This document shows, in pieces, positions 57,841 through 64,000 of a stretch of DNA of 64,000 bases. A program made the position numbers and the translations under genes. The stretch lies in the NCBI GenBank assembly GCA_016872775.1, contig VGZA01000004.1:62001-126000 (forward strand). Reading direction: 5' to 3'. This DNA is from Planctomycetota bacterium (lineage in GTDB: Bacteria; Planctomycetota; Planctomycetia; Pirellulales; Pirellulaceae). Position 1 is the first letter of the stretch. Every line of letters starts with the position of its first letter. The notes beneath the pieces are model-generated. The model saw only the letters and a program-made list of their open reading frames with translations. It was not told where the DNA came from and did no database searches.

Positions 57841-60800
57841 CGATCCAACGCGGACCGACTGCCCGGGCTCGCCTTGCCACGGCTTTCTCCGCCTTGGCTC
57901 GCCCTGGCGCGGTTCGCTGGCCTGGAATGCTTCCGGCGGATCGGGGCGGATCGAAAGTACGCTTCGCCGTGGGGCGATTCAGCCTGCTGGCCGCCAGCCT
58001 TCTATGGTCGTTTGGCTTCGGTTCCAGTTCGGCCCAGGACGACATGGATGAGTCGCAAGCGACGCGTCGCCTTCCTGGCTTGCTGGCCACCGTGACGTTC
58101 GATGCGGGGGAAGTCTCCACGCAAATCGTCGATCGCATCGACACGCGCGTCCTGGCCGGCCCCTGGAATGCCGCCAATACCGACAGAAATCGCGCGAAGG
58201 TTCCACGCTCCATCCGCTGGCGCGGTTACCTGCATCCGCCGCATGCCGGCAAGTTCCGGATCGGAGTGGCCGCGTCCGGTTCGGTGATGCTGCGCCTCGC
58301 GGGCGAAGGTCTACTGCGGCAGACGTCGCAGGACCTGTCCTGGATGACGACGGAATTACGGGAACTCGATTACGCCCCCCATGAATTCGAACTTGAATAT
58401 CTGCCGCGGGATCAAACGCAACTGACGGTCTACTGGGAATGTTCGGAGTTCCGTTGGGAACCGCTGTCCTCGGCGGCACTCTTGCACGCGCCATTGGCCC
58501 CAACGCCCTCGTCGGATATCGTTCGCGGCTATCAGTTGGCCAAGGCACTGCGCTGCCGCGCCTGCCATGGCGGGTTCCCGAACGATCGTAGCGAACTCGC
58601 GAACGATCGACCTCACGAAACTCCCTCCGCCCTATCCGCAGATGCCGCCGCCCCGACCTTGGTAAATGTCGCGTCCAGGCTGCGTCGTGAATGGCTCGTG
58701 ACGTGGCTGACGGAAGGAAACAGCAGCGCCGGCTACCGCGCGCCGAACTCCGAAACCCGCCCCCCTCCCGCCTCGCCTGATCCCACACCAGTCCCTGCGC
58801 GCAAAATGCCCCGCTTCGCACTCGACCGCGCTCAAGCCGAATCGTTGGCCGCTTACCTGTGGACGCCCGCGAATCGTCCAGCGGATCGGTCCGACCGACC
58901 CGGCGCGAACGAGCCAACGAAGGCCACCGGAATCGAATCCAACGGTGATGCCGAGCGCGGCCAGAGATTGTTCCTGTCGCTTGGGTGCCTGGCCTGCCAT
59001 TCCTGGAATCGGATCGGCAAGGACGGCTGGTTCGGCGGCGGCGACCTCTCCCGTGTCGCGCGGAAACGTCCCGCCTCTTTCTTCGAACGCTGGCTGCGCG
59101 ATCCGGGCAGCCTGATCGCCAATCACCGAATGCCCCGCTTTCCGTTGCGGGGGAGTGAGGCGGCCGATCTGGCCGCGTTTCTGCAGCGCCAAGATTCGGA
59201 TTCCGATTCGTCGTCAGGTCCGCCCGTCCGGTCGGACGCCGTTCAAGAAGATGCAACGCACGACAACGATACCTTGCGCGAACAAGGGCGGCAGTTGTTC
59301 AAGTCCCTGCGATGTAACGCCTGTCACGAAACTGCGACGGAACACGGCGCGGATCTCGGTAAGGAACTGCATGCCGGCTCCTCTTGGAACATTGCCTGTA
59401 CCTCCCCCGTTCCTTCATCGCCACGAAGACCCTCGTTCGACCTGAATCGCGACGATCGCCAGGCGATCCAGACTTACTTTGCCTCGGCAGCGGCGGAGGC
59501 TGCTCGCTTGCTGCCGAGTGGCGAAGAACTGATCCTCCAGAACAACTGCCTCGGATGCCACGAACGGGATTCGCACCGGGGATTGGCCCCCGCCTTGAAT
59601 CACGCGGCCCGTGAATTCTCCGAGCTTGGAGATCGCGTCTCGGCGATGACGCCGCCCAGCTTAACAGGTGTGGGCGCCAAACTGACCGACAACGAATTGC
59701 GGCGGGCAATATTACGCGACGGAGCCGACCGTCGGACCTACCTCGACGTCCGGATGCCCGTCTACCCGCGATCGGAAACGTTGGCTGCCGTTGTTGGCCA
59801 GCACTGGCGCGAACTCGATCGCACGCCGGAAGAAATCTCCGGACAGAAAATTCCCAGCCCGTTATCGACGATCGAACTTCCGGCGTCCGCCGCGCAGGCG
59901 GGCGCGAAGCTGGTGACGGCCGACGGGTTTGGCTGCACCAGTTGTCACCAGATCGGAAATTACCTTCCGACAAAGGCTCCCGTAAATGCCCGCGGTCCGA
60001 GTTTGTCTGGGATCGGCAGCCGCATCCGTCGCGAATGGTTCGAACGATTGCTGCGCAACCCGCTCAGAGTATTGCCAGGCGTCGAGATGCCGAGTGTCCG
60101 GATTCCCGTGGCAGGCGTTTTGGACGATCGCCTGGATACGCAGATCGCCGCGCTCTGGCAGATCTTGAATACGCCGGGGTTCGAGCCGCCCGATCCGCAA
60201 CCGGTTCAAATCCTGGCACGCTCGGGCATCCAGGAACGCCACGAATCGGCCGTGGTGCTCAGCGACGTGATTCGCGCCGATGGAAAAACCGTCACACACG
60301 GTTTGCTGCTGGCGCTTCCGAATCGTCACAATTTCTTGTTCGACCTGCGCGGAGCGCGACTCGCCCGCTGGTCAATTGGCGACGCGGCGCGGCAGCGAAC
60401 GCAGGGCAAATCCTGGTTCTGGGAAGCCTGGGGCGATAACCGGCTGGCGCGGGAAGGGGAATTCGAACCATCGTCGCTTTTGACGATCGACGGCTGGCAA
60501 CCCGTCGCGTACCCTCTGGGCCTGGCGGCTTTGGAGGAATGGTCACATTCGGGCCCGGATGGCGCGGGAGTATCCGTGACCTGGCGGCAGCAGTTCCGCG
60601 CACCGGACGGAACCATTCGGCAGTTTCGCCTGCATGCCGAGTGGCGCCCTATGCCGGGCGCGCTTTGGGCGATGGGATCCGCATGGACACTCCATCTCCG
60701 TTCGATCGACGACACGGACCAAGCGCTGAGCATGCTGACGCCCGATCATCTCGCCGCGGAGTTACGGCCGTTTCTGAAATCATGGCAACAAGCGGACGGC

Positions 60801-62306
60801 GGCTGGCAGGCCCGTTTTGAATTCGTGTCGCCGGCGTTGGCGGAGTCCCGCAATGCAGCGGTCGATGAGTCGCCGCGCATCGGCGTGGCGGAATCGATCG
60901 AACTGGCCCCGGGCATCGTCGGCGAACGATTCGCGCTTTCCAACCACCTCATGCCGACGGCGTTGGCATGGGACCAGGGCGGGCGGTTGTACCTGTCGTC
61001 GCTGCACGGGCCCGTGTTTCGCATCGAAGGGAATTCGGGCGCCTGGGAAAACTTGCAGCAGGTGTCCGACCCCCTGGCCGCTCCTTTCGGGCTTGCTGCA
61101 GACAAAGGGTCATCCGCGACCGCGATCGACGTCAGCACCAAGTTCGCGTTACTACGATTGCTCGACGCGGATGGTGACGGCCGATTTGAACGCTGCCGCG
61201 TGATCGCATCGGGCTGGGGTTATACCAATGACTACCATGACTGGGCCGTGGGGTTGCCGAACGACGAACAGGGAAACTACTACCTGGCTTTGGCCTGCCA
61301 ACAGGACTCGCGAACCGCCGAGGAGGCTCGCTTGCGCGGCACCGTCGTGAAACTCGTTCCCCGTCAGCCGACGCGCGATGACCCGCAACTGTTCAACGTC
61401 GAACCGCTCAGCAAGGGACACCGGTTCCCGATGGGGATCGCGCGAAACCGGGCCGGCGAATTATTCGTCACCGACAACCAGGGCAATTACAACCCCTTCA
61501 ATGAACTCAACCATGTGAAGGCCGGCAGACATTTCGGCTTCGTCAATGCGATTGACGCCCGGTCACCGCCGCTGCCTCCCGAATCGGTCGTGGCGGCCGC
61601 GATTGAGATCCCACATCCCTGGACCCGCAGCGTTAACGGCATCTGTTTTCTCGAGGGCAGCGCGGCGGCTGAGGCTCGTTTTGGACCTTGGGCCGGGCAT
61701 CTCGTCGGCTGCGAGTACGATACGCGACGCTTGATCCGCATGAGCCTGCAGCAGGTCGGAGACGTTCTGCAAGGTGCCGCATACCCGTTGACCGTCGATC
61801 AGCCGCGGGACGAGACGGCGATGCTGGGCCCGATTTGCGCCGCGGTGAGCCCCGAAGGTCGGTTGGTAATCGGCAGCCTGAGGGACAGCGGTTGGGGCGC
61901 GGGAAATAATCTTGGTGAAATCGTGCGTGTCGACATCGACGCGCGACGGCTGCCGGCCGGAATCGCGGAAGTGCGAGCGATTCGCGACGGCTTTCGCATT
62001 CGTTTTTCCCAACCGGTCGATCGCGAGCGGGCGCTGCGCCACGAAGCGTACTCTGTTTCCTCGTACCGCCGCATTCCCACACCAGCCTATGGCGGTCCCG
62101 ATCAGGATCGACGCGAAGTAATCGTTGCGAATGTGTTGCTGTCCGACGACGGACTGCACAGCGATCTGATTCTGGAATCGGGAGCGATGCGCGCCGGATT
62201 TGTATACGAGATCCATCTGCGAAACATCGTTCCTGATCGCCAGCCGTTTTTTCCCGCGGACGCTTATTACACGCTGCGGAAACTGGTAGACTCCGAAACA
62301 AGGTAG
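57837..62306 (+). CDS. Very large multihaem protein: PA14-like, five CxxCH motifs, beta-propeller
   Basis: 1489 residues. A signal segment (FSLLAASLLWSFGFGSSSAQ, about 48-67) follows a basic N-terminal part, so a later start is possible. Layout: PA14-like beta region (about 80-165), five c-type haem motifs CRACH (240), CLACH (384), CNACH (493), CLGCH (571) and CTSCH (700), a long central region, then a propeller (about 1020-1390: LAWDQGGRLYLSSLHGP, MGIARNRAGELFVTDNQGNYN) and a C-terminal beta domain. Typical of planctomycete exported cytochromes thought to act in sugar or polymer oxidation. Each motif-bearing region has a distal Met candidate. Role not known. Confidence 0.85.
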   Translation: MTIQRGPTARARLATAFSALARPGAVRWPGMLPADRGGSKVRFAVGRFSLLAASLLWSFGFGSSSAQDDMDESQATRRLPGLLATVTFDAGEVSTQIVDRIDTRVLAGPWNAANTDRNRAKVPRSIRWRGYLHPPHAGKFRIGVAASGSVMLRLAGEGLLRQTSQDLSWMTTELRELDYAPHEFELEYLPRDQTQLTVYWECSEFRWEPLSSAALLHAPLAPTPSSDIVRGYQLAKALRCRACHGGFPNDRSELANDRPHETPSALSADAAAPTLVNVASRLRREWLVTWLTEGNSSAGYRAPNSETRPPPASPDPTPVPARKMPRFALDRAQAESLAAYLWTPANRPADRSDRPGANEPTKATGIESNGDAERGQRLFLSLGCLACHSWNRIGKDGWFGGGDLSRVARKRPASFFERWLRDPGSLIANHRMPRFPLRGSEAADLAAFLQRQDSDSDSSSGPPVRSDAVQEDATHDNDTLREQGRQLFKSLRCNACHETATEHGADLGKELHAGSSWNIACTSPVPSSPRRPSFDLNRDDRQAIQTYFASAAAEAARLLPSGEELILQNNCLGCHERDSHRGLAPALNHAAREFSELGDRVSAMTPPSLTGVGAKLTDNELRRAILRDGADRRTYLDVRMPVYPRSETLAAVVGQHWRELDRTPEEISGQKIPSPLSTIELPASAAQAGAKLVTADGFGCTSCHQIGNYLPTKAPVNARGPSLSGIGSRIRREWFERLLRNPLRVLPGVEMPSVRIPVAGVLDDRLDTQIAALWQILNTPGFEPPDPQPVQILARSGIQERHESAVVLSDVIRADGKTVTHGLLLALPNRHNFLFDLRGARLARWSIGDAARQRTQGKSWFWEAWGDNRLAREGEFEPSSLLTIDGWQPVAYPLGLAALEEWSHSGPDGAGVSVTWRQQFRAPDGTIRQFRLHAEWRPMPGALWAMGSAWTLHLRSIDDTDQALSMLTPDHLAAELRPFLKSWQQADGGWQARFEFVSPALAESRNAAVDESPRIGVAESIELAPGIVGERFALSNHLMPTALAWDQGGRLYLSSLHGPVFRIEGNSGAWENLQQVSDPLAAPFGLAADKGSSATAIDVSTKFALLRLLDADGDGRFERCRVIASGWGYTNDYHDWAVGLPNDEQGNYYLALACQQDSRTAEEARLRGTVVKLVPRQPTRDDPQLFNVEPLSKGHRFPMGIARNRAGELFVTDNQGNYNPFNELNHVKAGRHFGFVNAIDARSPPLPPESVVAAAIEIPHPWTRSVNGICFLEGSAAAEARFGPWAGHLVGCEYDTRRLIRMSLQQVGDVLQGAAYPLTVDQPRDETAMLGPICAAVSPEGRLVIGSLRDSGWGAGNNLGEIVRVDIDARRLPAGIAEVRAIRDGFRIRFSQPVDRERALRHEAYSVSSYRRIPTPAYGGPDQDRREVIVANVLLSDDGLHSDLILESGAMRAGFVYEIHLRNIVPDRQPFFPADAYYTLRKLVDSETR

Positions 62307-62502
62307 ACTCGCCGAACGGCTAGACTTGCACCCCGCGGAGCGAACCTTTCCCGCGCGGACGGCGTCTGAGGCGCTAGTGCTTTCCGAAAGCACGGCCCTC
62401 GGAAACCGCCGCACTCCAGAACCACGCCAATCGGAAACGGGCCACCATCCGAACCCCGCACCGTAACCGCACCCGCCGCTTGTCCCCTGAACGATCGAGC
62501 TC

Positions 62503-63762
62503 ATGCTTGACAACCCACCACGCACCGATTCAACGAATGGAACGGCGGGCCTGTTCCTGCTGGCCGTGGTCTCTGGCAGCCACCTGTTTGTCGACCTGGT
62601 CGCAAGTCAGTTAAATCCGATCTGGCCCGACCTCAAACTTCATTACGGCATTTCGTCCACGTCGGGCTGCCTCCTTACCTGGATGGTCGCCACTTCGGTA
62701 TTTCAGCTGCTGTTTGGACTGATTGGCGACGCCTGGCACAGCCGCTGGCTGCTGGTCGCGGGACCGGCGATCGCGGTCGTCAGCCTGGCGATGATCAGCG
62801 TTACCAGTTCACCGTGGGCCCTCTATGCCCTGCTGCTCCTCGCCGGCATGGGTGTGGCCGCGTACCACCCGGAGGCAGCGGCGATGAGCGGCGGCATCTG
62901 GCCGGCACAGCGCAGCCGGGCCATGTCGATATTTTCGCTGGGAGGCTACATCGGCCAGACGCTTGGTCCGTATTGCAGTGGCTTTGTTGTGGATCGATGG
63001 GGCCTGCCGGGACTCGGCTGGGGCGCCCTTTTTGGACTGGGTGCAGTGGCATCGTACGGATGGGCGATTCGCGGGGTTGCGCTCCCGGAACGCTCGACCG
63101 CGACACCTGAAGCAACACCCGAAGCGAATGCGCTCGCTCGTTCGCTCCCTACGACAACGAGCGACGGTCGTCGGCTTTCGACGGTCCTGCGCGGCGGCGG
63201 CGGTTGGACCGTCGCCCTGCTTTTGACGATCGGATCATCGCGCGTGATCGCCGCCGCGGGAGTTCCCTTAGCGATGGGTTATCTCCTTCAACAGCGGGAC
63301 TGGTCGAAGGAGAGCGTCGGTCTGGTGCAGTCGGCATTCATGGCGGGAATCGGCCTGGCCGGGTTGGCATGTTCCATCGCCAACGTGACGCGTTGGGAGC
63401 GGGTTCTGCTTTGGTTTCCTTGCTTGTTGAGCGTCCCTTTGATCGTGGCGATACCGAAGCTTGACGGGCTGGTGTTGGGTGCGGCGATGACGGCCTGCGG
63501 TTTCTCGATCGGGCTGGGGCTGCCGGTCTTTGTAAGCACGGGGCAGCGACTGCTGCCCGCGAGTACACGGGTCGCCAGTTCCATTACGATGGGAGTCAGC
63601 TGGGGGATCGGCGGCGGAATCGTGTCGTTGGTGATCGGCTGGTGCGAGCAACGCGACGCATTCCTTGGCGCCTTCGGTTTGTTCGCGGTAGCGGCTTTGG
63701 CGTCGTGCGGATTCTGCTATTGGATCCCCAAGCCGTCCCGCAACCCAGAGAATCTGGTCTGA
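62503..63762 (+). CDS. MFS transporter, fosmidomycin-resistance (Fsr)-like
   Basis: 419 residues, about 12 transmembrane helices with a central loop around 190-225. It opens GLFLLAVVSGSHLFVDLVASQLNPIWP and carries GVAAYHPEAAAMSGG in the first half, which is typical of the Fsr branch of MFS. The family exports drugs or metabolites; the substrate here is unknown. The 196 bp between it and the multihaem gene hold a hairpin GTGCTTTCCGAAAGCAC near 62378-62394. Confidence 0.82.
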   Translation: MLDNPPRTDSTNGTAGLFLLAVVSGSHLFVDLVASQLNPIWPDLKLHYGISSTSGCLLTWMVATSVFQLLFGLIGDAWHSRWLLVAGPAIAVVSLAMISVTSSPWALYALLLLAGMGVAAYHPEAAAMSGGIWPAQRSRAMSIFSLGGYIGQTLGPYCSGFVVDRWGLPGLGWGALFGLGAVASYGWAIRGVALPERSTATPEATPEANALARSLPTTTSDGRRLSTVLRGGGGWTVALLLTIGSSRVIAAAGVPLAMGYLLQQRDWSKESVGLVQSAFMAGIGLAGLACSIANVTRWERVLLWFPCLLSVPLIVAIPKLDGLVLGAAMTACGFSIGLGLPVFVSTGQRLLPASTRVASSITMGVSWGIGGGIVSLVIGWCEQRDAFLGAFGLFAVAALASCGFCYWIPKPSRNPENLV

Positions 63763-63811
63763 AACTGCCCTTTTCCCCAAAATGCGACTTTTCTGTTGCG
63801 ACATTTCCTTT

Positions 63812-63874
63812 GCGACTTGGCGTCTTCGCGAGAGGTCCGATTCCTGGATCGTTCGCGCGAAGGCGCAAAGTCGC
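63812..63874. repeat. Imperfect inverted repeat, 19-bp arms
   Basis: GCGACTTGGCGTCTTCGCG (63812-63830) and CGCGAAGGCGCAAAGTCGC (63856-63874) match in 17 of 19 positions with a 25-bp loop. I recall similar AAGACGCCAAG-type elements in many environmental genomes; copy number not checked. Confidence 0.6.
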
Positions 63875-63906
63875 CGAGAAGAACAGCAACCGCTACCCGA
63901 ACTTCT

Positions 63907-63924
63907 GGGTTTGACAACGCACTA
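63907..63924. repeat. Short post-stop repeat (copy B), related to the sequence at 3294
   Basis: GTTTGACAACGCACTA matches copy A at all but one of its last 15 bases, and again ends in the TAG stop of a minus-strand gene. Confidence 0.4.
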
Positions 63925-63999
63925 GGGCTTGGCTTCCGCCACGACGCGTTTGATTGTTGCCCGCGCGAGTTCCGCGATCTGTTGCCGAGCTTGCTCGCG
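63922..63999 (-). CDS. End of a minus-strand gene, product unknown
   Basis: 26 codons ending in TAG read [19 protein letters not shown] at the C-terminus. The helical, Ala/Arg/Lys-rich pattern is protein-like, but too short for a family call. The post-stop repeat follows. Confidence 0.4.
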   Translation of the reverse strand, partial: REQARQQIAELARATIKRVVAEAKP

Positions 64000-64000
64000 C

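Noticed and set aside
57979-59256. A 425-codon Arg-rich frame antisense to the multihaem gene
   Set aside because: High Arg/Pro/Ser content and no start context; the plus-strand gene has clear haem motifs.

Overview
The window is a GC-rich chromosomal segment of a planctomycete, probably in the Pirellulales/Pirellula-like part of the phylum. This is inferred from gene content, since no rRNA is present. The supporting features are: a DUF1559 pseudopilin-like protein; a very large multihaem CxxCH protein with a PA14-like and a beta-propeller region; a DnaJ-like membrane protein with a degenerate J domain; Cys/Gly-rich secreted proteins; separate CoaC and CoaB genes; a long acidic SecG; and small interspersed hairpin repeats between genes. 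Most of the window is ordinary chromosome. I saw no phage, IS element, CRISPR array, rRNA or tRNA.

Layout. 1-3.3 kb: end of a beta-ketoacyl synthase, transaldolase, membrane protein. 3.3-13.9 kb (minus strand): a compact type II secretion/pseudopilus operon in the order E-F-G-H-I-J-K-(PilM/PilN fusion)-(GspM/PilO-like), with ATGA overlaps between most genes; the secretin, GspC and prepilin peptidase genes are not in the window. 14-16.2 kb: a secreted LTXXQ-like protein whose Gly-rich tail appears frameshifted, divergent from a secreted EF-hand protein. 16.2-19 kb: a GNAT pseudogene, a sugar-phosphate isomerase-like protein and glgC. 19.2-25.2 kb: 1-acyl-glycerol-3-phosphate acyltransferase, two divergent Cys/Gly-rich exported proteins, a GNAT enzyme and the J-like protein. 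25.2-29.9 kb: hisE-hisG, miaA and sucC-sucD.

29.9-37.5 kb (minus strand): a zinc-ribbon protein, then a housekeeping run yicC-gmk-omega-coaC-coaB, then pheA, aroF, tpiA and secG. 37.8-42.6 kb: dnaK behind a near-perfect sigma-54 promoter sequence, a strong intrinsic terminator, then clpB. 42.8-46.2 kb: a CocE-type hydrolase divergent from an exported lactonase. 46.2-48.9 kb: a 590-bp noncoding stretch with stable hairpins, an HTH-receiver regulator, moaC, and a polyprenyl synthetase with an internal deletion. 48.9-54.1 kb: a short repeat element, a DUF1559 protein, a TonB-like protein, and a GT2 plus GT-C-like membrane pair. 54.4-62.3 kb: a compact same-strand cluster of MoxR-type ATPase, a 624-residue unknown protein, a TerB-like protein and a 1489-residue five-haem-motif protein. 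62.5-64 kb: an MFS transporter and the end of one more gene.

The points most worth a second look are the ATPase/unknown/TerB/multihaem cluster, the sigma-54-type dnaK promoter, two genes that both lost roughly 250 bp from their middle (decay or assembly error), the Gly/Ser-rich extensions in three consecutive pseudopilins, and the structured noncoding region at 46.3 kb.
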